Below, in pieces: positions 1-6,400 of a stretch of 16,634 bases of DNA. A program made the position numbers and the translations under genes. The DNA lies in assembly GCA_903930035.1 (NCBI GenBank), contig CAIYXG010000019.1, positions 1-16,634 on the forward strand. The letters run 5' to 3'. Under the pieces are notes generated by a model. The model ran no database searches, was not told the DNA's origin, and worked only from the letters and a program-made list of their open reading frames with translations. This stretch comes from an uncultured Actinomycetes bacterium. Lineage in GTDB: Bacteria; Actinomycetota; Acidimicrobiia; Acidimicrobiales; Microtrichaceae. Position 1 is the first letter of the stretch; the number at the start of each line of letters is the position of its first letter.

Positions 1-1057
1 CGAACTGCGGCTCGGCCAGCTTGATGGAGATGATGGCGCTGAGCCCCTCGCGGATGTCCTCGCCCTGGAGGTTGGGCTCCTTCTCCTTGAGCAGGCCGGT
101 GTCGCGGGCGTACTTGTTGACGGTGTTGGTGAGGGACTTCTTGAAGCCCTCGACGTGCATGCCGCCCTCGATGGTGTTGATGCCGTTGGCGAACGAGTGG
201 AGCCCGTCGGTCTGGAAACCGGTGTTCCACTGGAAGGCCACCTCGACCTCCATGGCGGCGGCGGGGTCCGACTCGTCGGCCGCCTTGAAGTAGCCGACCT
301 CGGGGAAGAGCGGGTCCTTCGACTCGTTCACGTGGAGGACGAAGTCCCGGATGCCGCCCTCGTAGCAGAACACCAGCGGCTCGGTCAGCGAGGCGTCGGG
401 CCGCTCGTCGGTGAAGGTGATGCGCAGGCCGGCGTTGAGGAACGCCATCATCTGCAGCCGTTCCGTGAGGGTGGTGGCCCGGAACACGACCTCGTCGAAG
501 ATGGTCGGGTCGGGCCAGAACCGGACGGTGGTCCCGGTCCTGGGGGAACCGTCCTCACCGGCCGGGGAGTCGCCGATGGGCACGAGCTTCTGGTCGGGCC
601 GGCCACCGTCGGTGAACGACATGCCGTAGCGGGTCCCGTCACGGTCGATCTCCACCTCGACGCGGGTGGACAGCGCGTTCACCACCGAGATGCCGACGCC
701 GTGGAGGCCGCCGGAGACCTTGTACCCGCCACCGCCGAACTTGCCGCCGGCGTGCAGCACCGTGAGGACCACCTCCGCCGCCGTCATGTCCTCGTACTGG
801 GAGTGCGGGTCGACCGGGATGCCACGGCCGTTGTCCACGACCTCGCAGCCACCGTCGGCCAGGAGCCGCACCTCGATGTGGGTGCAGTAGCCCGCCATGG
901 CCTCGTCGACGGAGTTGTCGACGACCTCGTAGACCATGTGGTGCAGACCGTTCGGGCCGGTGGAGCCGATGTACATGCCCGGGCGCTTGCGGACGGCCTC
1001 CAGGCCCTCGAGGACCTGGATCGAGTCAGCGCCGTAGCTGCTGGGCTTCGCGGACAA
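1..1057 (-). CDS. gyrB: DNA gyrase subunit B, N-terminal part (truncated by window edge)
   Basis: ATPase subunit of DNA gyrase, which introduces negative supercoils ahead of replication forks. The first 352 residues are visible; the 3' end lies outside the window. The GHKL ATPase motifs are clear: YEVVDNSVDEA at about residues 43-53 (with the catalytic Glu44 and Mg-binding Asn48), VVDNGRGIPV, HAGGKF and the GGLHGVG nucleotide loop, followed by the start of the transducer domain. I place the start at a TTG (1057) because a strong GGGGAGG ribosome binding site lies 5 nt upstream and the protein then begins MSAKPSSYGADSIQVLEGLE, running directly into the conserved AVRKRPGMYIG. It is the last visible gene of the dnaA-dnaN-recF-dciA-gyrB group. 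A 195-bp leader with three DnaA-box-like 9-mers separates it from dciA, so it may have its own promoter. Family assignment is certain. Confidence 0.97.
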   Translation of the reverse strand, partial: MSAKPSSYGADSIQVLEGLEAVRKRPGMYIGSTGPNGLHHMVYEVVDNSVDEAMAGYCTHIEVRLLADGGCEVVDNGRGIPVDPHSQYEDMTAAEVVLTVLHAGGKFGGGGYKVSGGLHGVGISVVNALSTRVEVEIDRDGTRYGMSFTDGGRPDQKLVPIGDSPAGEDGSPRTGTTVRFWPDPTIFDEVVFRATTLTERLQMMAFLNAGLRITFTDERPDASLTEPLVFCYEGGIRDFVLHVNESKDPLFPEVGYFKAADESDPAAAMEVEVAFQWNTGFQTDGLHSFANGINTIEGGMHVEGFKKSLTNTVNKYARDTGLLKEKEPNLQGEDIREGLSAIISIKLAEPQF

Positions 1058-1062
1058 AGGGG

Positions 1063-1069
1063 CCTCCCC
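1063..1069 (-). promoter_or_regulatory. ribosome binding site of gyrB
   Basis: On the minus strand this reads GGGGAGG, 5 nt in front of the TTG codon at 1057. It is the main reason for choosing a TTG start for gyrB; no ATG or GTG fits the family's N-terminus here. Confidence 0.75.
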
Positions 1070-1130
1070 AGAGGTGGTGATCGGGTGTCCTGCTACCGCG
1101 GCCCCTCGGGCTTCCCACCGCCCACATGGC

Positions 1131-1163
1131 TGTGGACAAAGATGTGGAAAACTCTGTGGAGAA
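1131..1163 (-). promoter_or_regulatory. cluster of three DnaA-box-like 9-mers at 12-bp pitch (gyrB leader)
   Basis: Three 9-mers read TGTGGACAA (1131-1139), TGTGGAAAA (1143-1151) and TGTGGAGAA (1155-1163), all in the same orientation and starting exactly 12 bp apart. On the minus strand they are TTGTCCACA, TTTTCCACA and TTCTCCACA, one base from the E. coli consensus TTATCCACA; TTGTCCACA is the form preferred by several actinobacteria. They lie between dciA and gyrB, about 75-105 nt upstream of the gyrB start. A possible -10 element TAGGGT (minus strand, 1184-1189) sits just upstream of them, without a convincing -35. A role in DnaA control of gyrB or as part of the origin is inference. Confidence 0.6.
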
Positions 1164-1220
1164 CGGCGGCTGAACCAGGCCGTACCCTACCACTCCGGAC
1201 CGACATCCCGGGGTCATCCG

Positions 1221-1244
1221 ACCGGGTTTCGGTCCCCGGTTTTT
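1221..1244 (+). terminator. terminator-like hairpin with T-run, antisense to the local genes
   Basis: The plus strand reads ACCGGG (1221-1226), an 8-nt loop, CCCGGT (1235-1240) and then TTTT (1241-1244; the T-run begins at 1240), a simple intrinsic-terminator layout. It lies 9 bp beyond the dciA stop. The T-run is correct only for plus-strand transcription, and every gene here is on the minus strand. It would therefore stop antisense transcripts. Alternatively it is only a stem following dciA, or chance. Confidence 0.3.
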
Positions 1245-1252
1245 CCTTGTGG

Positions 1253-1621
1253 TTACTGGGATCCCGGGGTCTCGCCCGAATCGTCCGCAGCGGTCGCCTC
1301 GAGGGGTCCGACCCGCACCTCGACGCGGGTCACCTCCGCTCCCCCGCAGACGGCGTTCACCGCCGCGGCCAGGTCCGCCGCGGACCACCGGAGGTGCTCG
1401 GCGACCGCCGGGTCCTGGGCCACGACCAGCAGGACCCCGTCACGCAGCGAACGGGGCTGCGCGTGGGGCGCCAGCCGCGTCCCGACGAGCTGGCTCCAGC
1501 TCTCCTCGACCTGGGCGAAGGTGTCGGCACGGGCCAGGCCGAGCGTGCGCCGGAGCCGGTCCACGGAGGTCGAGACCGGACGGATCGATCGCCGGTCGTC
1601 CGGCAGCGGTTCCCAGCCCAT
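1253..1621 (-). CDS. dciA: DciA-like helicase-loading protein (DUF721)
   Basis: A 122-residue DUF721 protein. DciA proteins are the ancestral bacterial loaders of the replicative helicase DnaB and are known to bind it; the position between recF and gyrB is where actinobacteria carry this gene (Rv0004 in M. tuberculosis). The family pattern is seen as W42-SQLVG (residues 42-47), a following APHAQP, the DGVLLVVAQDPAVAEHLRW strand-helix (61-79), and a final AVNAVCGG-to-VEVRVGP strand. The N-terminal 40 residues are charged and the last 15 acidic, both probably disordered. The ATG start at 1621 has no clear Shine-Dalgarno sequence; no other start codon lies between it and the recF stop, 53 bp away, so translation may depend on recF. 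Confidence 0.87.
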   Translation of the reverse strand: MGWEPLPDDRRSIRPVSTSVDRLRRTLGLARADTFAQVEESWSQLVGTRLAPHAQPRSLRDGVLLVVAQDPAVAEHLRWSAADLAAAVNAVCGGAEVTRVEVRVGPLEATAADDSGETPGSQ

Positions 1622-1674
1622 GGGTGCAACGTAGTTGGCGCCGGCGACGTGAGTGGCGGGACCGGCGGTCGCCG

Positions 1675-2754
1675 CTAGCCGGGCGTGAGCGCACCGGTCG
1701 TGACCTGGAGGACCAGGTCCGCCGACGCCCCGGGCGGCAGGTCCGTCGCGGACGACAGCAGCGTCTGCCCCGCCGGGAGGGCCGCCAGGAGCGCGGCGGA
1801 CCGGTCGTGGTCCAGCTCCGAGAACACGTCGTCGAGGAGCAGCACCGGCGGGACCCCCGTGCGGTCGGTCACCAGCCGGTGGACACCCAGACGCAGTCCG
1901 AGGGCGAGCGACCGCTGTTCGCCCTGGGAGGCGTGGGTCCGCGACGGCATGTCGTTCAGCTCGACGAGCAGGTCGTCACGGTGCGGGCCGACCAGCGTGG
2001 TACCACGACGGACGTCGTCGGGCCGCGACCTCGTCAGTGCCGCGGCCAGGCCCTGGTCCGTCCACTCGCTCACGTACCGCAGCGTCACCCTGGCCTCGGT
2101 GCCGGCGACGTCCTGGTAGGCGCGGGTCACGACCGGGCCCAGCCGGGCCGCCAGGTCCTGGCGCAGCCGGGTGAGCTCCTCCCCGGACTCGGCCAGCTTC
2201 TGGTCCCAGACCTCCAGCGTGAGGGCTGCCGCCTCGTCGAGCCGGCCCTTGGACTGCTTCAGCAGGGCGTTCCGCTGCCGAAGGGCCTTCTCGAACCCGC
2301 TGCGGACGGCGTCGGTGGCGGGACGCTCCACGACCAGCGCAGTGTCGAGGTAGGAGCGCCGCACCTGTGGCCCGCCCTTCAGGAGCTCCAGGTCGTCCGG
2401 GGCGAAGACCGTGACCCGCAGCGCCTCCACCAGGTCCCGTGCCCGTTGGAGACGCTGCCGGTTCACCAGCACCCGGTTCCTGCCGGACAGGTTGATCTCG
2501 GCCTCGATCAGCTGCTCCCGGCCGTCCGTGAGGACCTGGCCCCGCACCACCGCCGACGCGGCGCCGCGCCGGACCAGTGCGTCCGCCGGCGCACCGCGGA
2601 ACGACTCGAGCGTGGCGAGGTAGGCGACCGCCTCGAGCATGTTGGACTTGCCCTGGCCGTTCCGGCCCAGGAAGGCCGTCAGCCCCTGGGGGAGCTCCAG
2701 GTCGACCATCGGGTACGACCGGAAGTCGTTCAGCCAGATGTGCTGGAGGTGCAC
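1675..2754 (-). CDS. recF: DNA replication and repair protein RecF
   Basis: SMC-like ATPase of recombinational gap repair; with RecO and RecR it helps load RecA on gapped DNA. The protein is 359 residues, a normal RecF length. Walker A is G30-RNGQGKS (30-37), the ABC-type signature is SQGEQRS (276-282), and Walker B is VLLLDD (304-309) followed by VFSELD. The N-terminal MHLQHIWLNDFRSY matches the family. The start is a GTG at 2754, 17 bp beyond the dnaN stop, with only a weak purine stretch before it, so it is probably co-transcribed and perhaps translationally coupled with dnaN. dciA follows after 53 bp. Confidence 0.96.
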   Translation of the reverse strand: MHLQHIWLNDFRSYPMVDLELPQGLTAFLGRNGQGKSNMLEAVAYLATLESFRGAPADALVRRGAASAVVRGQVLTDGREQLIEAEINLSGRNRVLVNRQRLQRARDLVEALRVTVFAPDDLELLKGGPQVRRSYLDTALVVERPATDAVRSGFEKALRQRNALLKQSKGRLDEAAALTLEVWDQKLAESGEELTRLRQDLAARLGPVVTRAYQDVAGTEARVTLRYVSEWTDQGLAAALTRSRPDDVRRGTTLVGPHRDDLLVELNDMPSRTHASQGEQRSLALGLRLGVHRLVTDRTGVPPVLLLDDVFSELDHDRSAALLAALPAGQTLLSSATDLPPGASADLVLQVTTGALTPG

Positions 2755-2771
2755 CCGGTGCCCGAGCGGGC

Positions 2772-3896
2772 CTAGAACTGGTCGCCGGCGGGACGACCCA
2801 CGGCCCCGGTCGGGATCTTCTGCGGCATGAGGATGTAGCGGAAGTCCTGGCTCCCGACGGCCTCGAGGCGGGCCGGCTTGAGCGGACCCTGCATGAACAG
2901 CTGGACCTCGTCCTCGGCGATCAGCTCGAGCCCCTCGTAGAGGTACTCCGGCTTGAACCCGATGACCATCTCCTCGCCGTCGTACTTGGCGTCGATCTCC
3001 TCGGTGGCGACACCCACGTCGGGGGCGTCCACGCGGAGCTCCACCGCGTCGCTGCGAAGGGTGAGCAGGAGGGGCGTCTCGGCCTGGGCCATCAGCCGCA
3101 TGCGCTTGACGGCGTCCATGAACACCACCCGGTCGATGGTGAGCTGGTTGGGCTGGTCGGCGTTGAGCAGCCCCTCGTAGGCCGGGAACTCCAGGGCGAT
3201 CAGCTTGGTCTGGAGGCGGACCGAGTCGACCATGAAGGCGGCGCCGTCGGCTGCCAGCACGACGGTGACCTCTGAACCTCCCTCGAGCAGGCGGGCCAGC
3301 TCGCCGAGCGCACGGGACGGCACGATGACGTGCTCGCCCTCGTCGAAGACCTTGGTGCCGGGGAAGTCACGGATGGCCATGCGGAAGGTGTCGGTGGAGA
3401 CCAGCCGGAGCGACCCGTTCTCCGTGGTCATCTTCACGCCCATGAGCACGGCACGAGAGTCGTCCTTCGACGCCGCCCGGACGACCTGCTTGAGACCGTC
3501 GGCCAGGTCGGCCGTGGCCAGCTTGATCTCCTCCCCGACCGTCTCGGCCGGCACCGGGTAGCTGACCGCCGGGACCTCCTGGAGGCGGAACTCCGAACGA
3601 CCGCTGCGGACGGTGAACCACTCGTCGCTCGACTCGACCTCCACCATGCCCAGGTCCAGCGACCGCACGACGTCGACGACGATCTTCGCCTGGACGACGG
3701 CCACGCCGTCCTCGAGCCCCTTCACGGACTCGGTGTCGGACAGCAGCAGGTCGCCGTCGGAGCCGATGGCCGTGAGCGTGTCACCCACGACGCTCAGATG
3801 GATGCCGGCCCAGTGGCTGTGCGCCGCCGCGGCGGCCGCCCGACCTGCCGTGCTCAGCGCCTTGACCAGCAGGTCTCGATCACAACGGAACTTCAC
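2772..3896 (-). CDS. dnaN: DNA polymerase III sliding clamp (beta subunit)
   Basis: Ring-forming processivity clamp that tethers DNA polymerase III and serves as a hub for repair and initiation control. The protein has 374 residues in three repeated clamp domains. Recognisable stretches are MKFRCDRDLLVKAL at the N-terminus, GEHVIVPSRALGELARLL in domain 2, and the C-terminal FRYILMPQKIP, equivalent to the usual YLLMPMR end. An extra tail of about 13 residues (GAVGRPAGDQF at its end) follows that motif. The start is a GTG at 3896 with AAGGGAA 6 nt upstream. The gene follows dnaA after 276 bp of probable origin DNA, and recF follows closely. Confidence 0.97.
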   Translation of the reverse strand: MKFRCDRDLLVKALSTAGRAAAAAAHSHWAGIHLSVVGDTLTAIGSDGDLLLSDTESVKGLEDGVAVVQAKIVVDVVRSLDLGMVEVESSDEWFTVRSGRSEFRLQEVPAVSYPVPAETVGEEIKLATADLADGLKQVVRAASKDDSRAVLMGVKMTTENGSLRLVSTDTFRMAIRDFPGTKVFDEGEHVIVPSRALGELARLLEGGSEVTVVLAADGAAFMVDSVRLQTKLIALEFPAYEGLLNADQPNQLTIDRVVFMDAVKRMRLMAQAETPLLLTLRSDAVELRVDAPDVGVATEEIDAKYDGEEMVIGFKPEYLYEGLELIAEDEVQLFMQGPLKPARLEAVGSQDFRYILMPQKIPTGAVGRPAGDQF

Positions 3897-4172
3897 TGTC
3901 GTTCCCTTTCCCCAGTGCTTGGCCCGTCGATGTTGTTCATCAAGCAGTCGTAGTAGTGGGCCTTGTGGATTGTGGGAAACCTAGCCGAGCCCTTACGGGG
4001 CGCCGACCGGTCGTCCACACCGTCGCGTGCACGTCCACACGACGTCCTCGGAATTACACGTATGTCTGTGGAGCGAGCCCGGTCGTCGGGGAGCTCTCCC
4101 CGTCGCGATTCCGCTCCCATCGCGGTCGCGACCGCGCTCGCACGGCCAGGTTGTCCACCGGCGGACCGGCAG
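3897..4172. other. candidate oriC, dnaA-dnaN intergenic region
   Basis: This 276-bp gap between dnaA and dnaN is where characterised actinobacterial origins (Mycobacterium, Streptomyces) lie. DnaA-box-like 9-mers are TGTGGATTG (3964-3972), TGTGGGAAA (3971-3979), TCGTCCACA (4011-4019), ACGTCCACA (4031-4039), TGTGGAGCG (4067-4075) and TTGTCCACC (4151-4159); TTATCCCCC (4173-4181) overlaps the dnaA stop. All deviate from the consensus by one to three bases, so this is a cluster of weak sites. The stretch 3925-3982 is the least GC-rich part and could be the unwinding element. The gap also holds the perfect palindrome at 4121-4136. I could not identify the dnaN promoter. Confidence 0.55.
4121..4136. 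repeat. perfect 16-bp palindrome in the dnaA-dnaN gap
   Basis: CGCGGTCGCGACCGCG equals its own reverse complement. As RNA it would fold as a 6-bp stem with a CGCG tetraloop. It lies 36 bp past the dnaA stop. It could be a dnaA transcription terminator without a T-run, or a protein-binding site within the origin. Confidence 0.6.
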
Positions 4173-5534
4173 TTATCCCCCGTCGCTGTTCCCGCGGTTG
4201 ATCGTCTGGATGAGCGCAGTGACGTCGTCGTAGATCTCGCTGCGCTCCTTCATGAGCGACGAGACCTTCTCGTAGGCGTGGATCACCGTGGTGTGGTCCC
4301 GGCCACCGAACTCCTTGCCGATCTGTGGGTAGGAGAGGGCGGTCAGCTCCCGGCAGACGTACATCCCGATCTGCCGGGCGTGCACCAGGTCCCGGGTGCG
4401 GCTCTTTGACGTGAGCTGGCTCACCTCCAGGCCGAACATCTTGGCCGTCTCCTCCAGGATCAGCGCCGGTGTGATCTGTCGCGGCTTGTTGGACCCGATG
4501 GTGTCCCTGAGGATCTCGCTCGCCATCTCCTCGGTGACGTCGGTGTTGTTGAGCGTCGCGTAGGCACCGACCCGGATGAGGGCGCCCTCGAGCTCCCGGA
4601 TGTTGTCGTCCACGTTGTTGGCGATGAAGTTCAGGACGTCGTCGGGCACCTTGGAGCCGGCCTGCTCGCCCTTCTTGCGGAGAATCGCAAGGCGGGTCTC
4701 GAAGTCGGGCGGCTGGATGTCGGTGATGAGCCCCATCTTGAAGCGGCTGCGGAGCCGGTCCTCGAGGGTCGCGATGTTGTCCGGCGGCCGGTCGGAGCTC
4801 AGGACGATCTGGCTCTGGTTCTCGTACAGCGTGTTGAAGGTGTGGAAAAACTCCTCCTGCAGCTGCTCTTTGCCCTCCATGAACTGGATGTCGTCGACCA
4901 GGAGGACGTCGATCTCGCGGTACCGGCGCTTGAACTCGGGCTGGGAGTTCTTCCGGATGGCGTCGACGAACTCGTTCAGCAGCGTCTCGGTCGAGATGTA
5001 CCGGACCCGGTAGCCGGGGTAGTTCTCGGTGACGTAGTTGGCGATGGCCTGCAGCAGGTGGGTCTTGCCCAGGCCGGCACTGCCGTAGATGAAGAGCGGG
5101 TTGTACGACCTGGCCGGGGTCTCGGCCACCGACAGGGCCGCCGCGTGGGCGAAGCGGTTGGAGGGCCCGATCACGAACGTCTCGAAGGTGTACCGGCGGG
5201 TGGCGGCGTCCGACTTCTGCACCGTGGGGGCGTCGGAGGCCGAGGTGGACGGCACGTCCACAGGGTCGAAGGTCTCCCCGTGGTTGGCGTCGACCTCGAT
5301 CGCCATGGAGAGCTCGGGGAACCCGGCGTCGGCGACGGCCGCCTCCACCAGGCCGATGTACCGCTGCTCGATGCGCTGGCGGATCATCTGGCTGGGGGCG
5401 CTGATGGTCAGCAGGTCGTCGGTGAGGTCCCGGAACGAGACGTCCTGGAACGTCGAGGCCCAGACCGTGTCACTCACCAGGTCGGCAAGGTTCGCGGCGG
5501 CCTGGGTCCAGATCGCGAGTCCGTCCTGCTGCAC
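4173..5534 (-). CDS. dnaA: chromosomal replication initiator protein DnaA
   Basis: AAA+ initiator that binds DnaA boxes and opens the origin. The protein has 453 residues. Domain I (about 1-75) carries the IWTQAAANLADLVSDTVW helix region; domain II is a short acidic, Ser/Thr/Pro-rich linker (about 80-112), much shorter than in Streptomyces. Domain III has Walker A GSAGLGKT (151-158), Walker B VLLVDD (210-215) and the sensor region IATLEDRLRSRF. Domain IV ends with the DnaA-box recognition motif GRDHTTVIHAYEKV (411-424). The frame stays open for another 519 bp upstream, but the GTG at 5534 has AAGGAAGG 6 nt before it and starts just ahead of domain I, so the extension is rejected. One DnaA-box-like 9-mer lies in the coding sequence at 4841-4849 and another at 5254-5262. 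Confidence 0.97.
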   Translation of the reverse strand: MQQDGLAIWTQAAANLADLVSDTVWASTFQDVSFRDLTDDLLTISAPSQMIRQRIEQRYIGLVEAAVADAGFPELSMAIEVDANHGETFDPVDVPSTSASDAPTVQKSDAATRRYTFETFVIGPSNRFAHAAALSVAETPARSYNPLFIYGSAGLGKTHLLQAIANYVTENYPGYRVRYISTETLLNEFVDAIRKNSQPEFKRRYREIDVLLVDDIQFMEGKEQLQEEFFHTFNTLYENQSQIVLSSDRPPDNIATLEDRLRSRFKMGLITDIQPPDFETRLAILRKKGEQAGSKVPDDVLNFIANNVDDNIRELEGALIRVGAYATLNNTDVTEEMASEILRDTIGSNKPRQITPALILEETAKMFGLEVSQLTSKSRTRDLVHARQIGMYVCRELTALSYPQIGKEFGGRDHTTVIHAYEKVSSLMKERSEIYDDVTALIQTINRGNSDGG

Positions 5535-5540
5535 GTGGTG

Positions 5541-5548
5541 CCTTCCTT
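5541..5548 (-). promoter_or_regulatory. ribosome binding site of dnaA
   Basis: AAGGAAGG on the minus strand, 6 nt before the GTG codon at 5534. This decides the dnaA start against the longer in-frame extension. Confidence 0.8.
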
Positions 5549-5552
5549 CAGC

Positions 5553-5585
5553 CGGTCCACAGACAGGTCCACAATCTGTGGAAAA
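5553..5585. promoter_or_regulatory. DnaA-box triad at 12-bp pitch in the dnaA leader
   Basis: CGGTCCACA (5553-5561), AGGTCCACA (5565-5573) and TGTGGAAAA (5577-5585, opposite orientation) start exactly 12 bp apart. The last two form the inverted repeat TCCACA-ATC-TGTGGA. The cluster lies 19-51 bp upstream of the dnaA GTG, inside the predicted 5' untranslated region. It could mediate DnaA autoregulation or form part of the origin. Confidence 0.55.
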
Positions 5586-5684
5586 GCCTGAGAACCCTTG
5601 CGATTCATGGGATGTCGTCCTGCGGGATCCCCTCGCCGAATCCAAGCTCCGACCGGGTGACCCCCCACACCGGACGGAGCGCCG

Positions 5685-5713
5685 AACGTAGTGAGGGGCC
5701 CGGGGCCGCGCAA
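5685..5713 (-). promoter_or_regulatory. candidate dnaA promoter
   Basis: On the minus strand: -35 TTGCGC (5708-5713), 17-bp spacer, -10 TACGTT (5685-5690). This fits the usual housekeeping pattern of actinobacterial promoters (TTGNNN, TANNNT). Transcription would start near 5678, giving a leader of roughly 145 nt. A DnaA box (5715-5723) lies one base upstream of the -35 element. Predicted by eye only. Confidence 0.45.
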
Positions 5714-5714
5714 A

Positions 5715-5723
5715 TTTTCCACA
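5715..5723 (+). promoter_or_regulatory. DnaA box next to the dnaA promoter
   Basis: TTTTCCACA differs from TTATCCACA at one base. It lies one base upstream of the candidate dnaA -35 element, a position suited to autoregulation by DnaA. Confidence 0.5.
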
Positions 5724-5785
5724 GGCCGGGCTGACCGGACTCCCATGGTGGCTGGTGAGGTGTCCAGTGGCCGTCGGCGCCATGT

Positions 5786-5815
5786 TTGGCGCGGAGCCAC
5801 CGCGGCTCCTAGGGT
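5786..5815 (+). promoter_or_regulatory. candidate rpmH operon promoter with spacer inverted repeat
   Basis: -35 TTGGCG (5786-5791), 18-bp spacer, -10 TAGGGT (5810-5815). The spacer holds the inverted repeat GGAGCC-ACCGC-GGCTCC (5793-5809). The start would be near 5822, leaving a leader of about 112 nt before rpmH. Predicted by eye; no other candidate in this gap looked better for the plus strand. Confidence 0.35.
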
Positions 5816-5892
5816 GGGCGGCTGCGCTGTCGCGCTCCGTCCACCTGGGCGGGTGGTAGTCGAGGCTCTGATGGCCGACCACTGCCGACAGC

Positions 5893-5908
5893 ACCGGTCG
5901 TGACCGGT
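5893..5908 (+). repeat. short hairpin in the rpmH leader
   Basis: ACCGGT, CGTG, ACCGGT: two self-complementary hexamers that can pair as a 6-bp stem with a 4-nt loop, ending 25 nt before the rpmH GTG. A role in L34 leader control is possible but unsupported beyond the structure. Confidence 0.35.
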
Positions 5909-5933
5909 TCCGCATCACGCACCAGGAGTCACA

Positions 5934-6068
5934 GTGAAGCGTACGTACCAGCCCAACACCCGCCGTCGTGCCCGCAAGCACGGGTTCCGCCACCGCATGT
6001 CGGACCGCGCCGGCCGTTCGATCATCAAGGCCCGTCGTCGCCGCGGCCGGCACCGCCTGTCTGCTTGA
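5934..6068 (+). CDS. rpmH: 50S ribosomal protein L34
   Basis: A 44-residue, very basic protein. The sequence MKRTYQPNTRRRARKHGFRH, continuing to RMSDRAGRSIIKARRRRGRHRLSA, matches L34 over its whole length, including the conserved KRTYQPN start and the RRRRGRHRLSA end. The start is GTG at 5934 with AGGAG 5 nt upstream (in caccAGGAGtcaca). It is the first gene of the rightward operon and diverges from dnaA, as in nearly all bacteria. Its stop codon overlaps the rnpA start. Confidence 0.97.
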   Translation: MKRTYQPNTRRRARKHGFRHRMSDRAGRSIIKARRRRGRHRLSA

Positions 6069-6400
6069 TCGATCCGATCACCGACCGTGCTGACTTCCAA
6101 GCACTGCGGTCGAGCCGGCGACGAGGGTCCAGCGGGCCCGTCGCAGTGGTCGTCCTGGAACGACCGGACGCCGATCGAGCTGCTGTTGCCTTTGCCCTCC
6201 CGCGTCGGGTCGGCTCTGCCGTGACGCGCAACCGGGTCCGACGCCGCCTCCGGGCAGTCTGCCGTGAACTCACGGAACGCGGTGAACTTCCTGTTGCCTC
6301 CTACCTTTTCATGGCTCGTGGCGACTGCGTCAACATCCGCTTTGACGCCCTGCGTGGCCATGTCACGTACGCCGTCGGCCGGGCCACCGGTGCCGGATGA
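6065..6400 (+). CDS. rnpA: ribonuclease P protein component
   Basis: Protein subunit of RNase P, which matures the 5' ends of tRNAs together with the catalytic RNA. The 111-residue product shows the typical DFQALRSSRRRGSSGPVAVVV start, the VAFALPRRVGSAVTRNRVRRRLR core (41-63; RNR motif at 55-57) and the YLFMAR strand. I choose TTG at 6065, which overlaps the rpmH stop in the sequence TTGA: it gives the usual family length and no ATG or GTG precedes the conserved FQAL-RRG region in frame without running far into rpmH. No Shine-Dalgarno sequence is evident, so translation is probably coupled to rpmH. The gene ends in an ATGA overlap with yidD. Confidence 0.92.
   Translation: MIDPITDRADFQALRSSRRRGSSGPVAVVVLERPDADRAAVAFALPRRVGSAVTRNRVRRRLRAVCRELTERGELPVASYLFMARGDCVNIRFDALRGHVTYAVGRATGAG

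Larger units (their letters stand above)
5535..5933. other. dnaA-rpmH divergent regulatory region, possible second part of the origin
   Basis: A 399-bp stretch without a gene. From left to right it holds the dnaA ribosome binding site, a DnaA-box triad (5553-5585), a candidate dnaA promoter on the minus strand (5685-5713), a DnaA box next to it (5715-5723), a candidate rpmH promoter with an inverted repeat in its spacer (5786-5815), and an ACCGGT-CGTG-ACCGGT hairpin 25 nt upstream of rpmH (5893-5908). Both divergent operons must be driven from here. A 70-codon open frame at 5691-5903 has no family resemblance and overlaps the promoters, so I do not call it a gene. Confidence 0.6.

Noticed and set aside
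824..840. Further TTGTCCAC-type matches inside gyrB and near 14296 (TTGTCCACG)
   Set aside because: Single 9-mers of this type in coding DNA are expected by chance from Val/Asp-rich codons and do not form clusters.
1249..2775. Long plus-strand open frame opposite dciA and recF
   Set aside because: Typical antisense shadow in high-GC DNA: the composition is Arg/Gly/Pro-rich with no domain, and recF and dciA on the other strand are clearly real.
5691..5903. 70-codon open frame in the dnaA-rpmH gap
   Set aside because: No ribosome binding site, overlaps candidate promoters for both divergent operons, and the product has no recognisable features.
5535..6053. In-frame 173-residue N-terminal extension of dnaA
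   Set aside because: It crosses the rpmH gene, the promoters and the DnaA boxes, its sequence is Arg/Pro/Ser-rich with no family resemblance, and the GTG at 5534 has an excellent ribosome binding site ahead of DnaA domain I.
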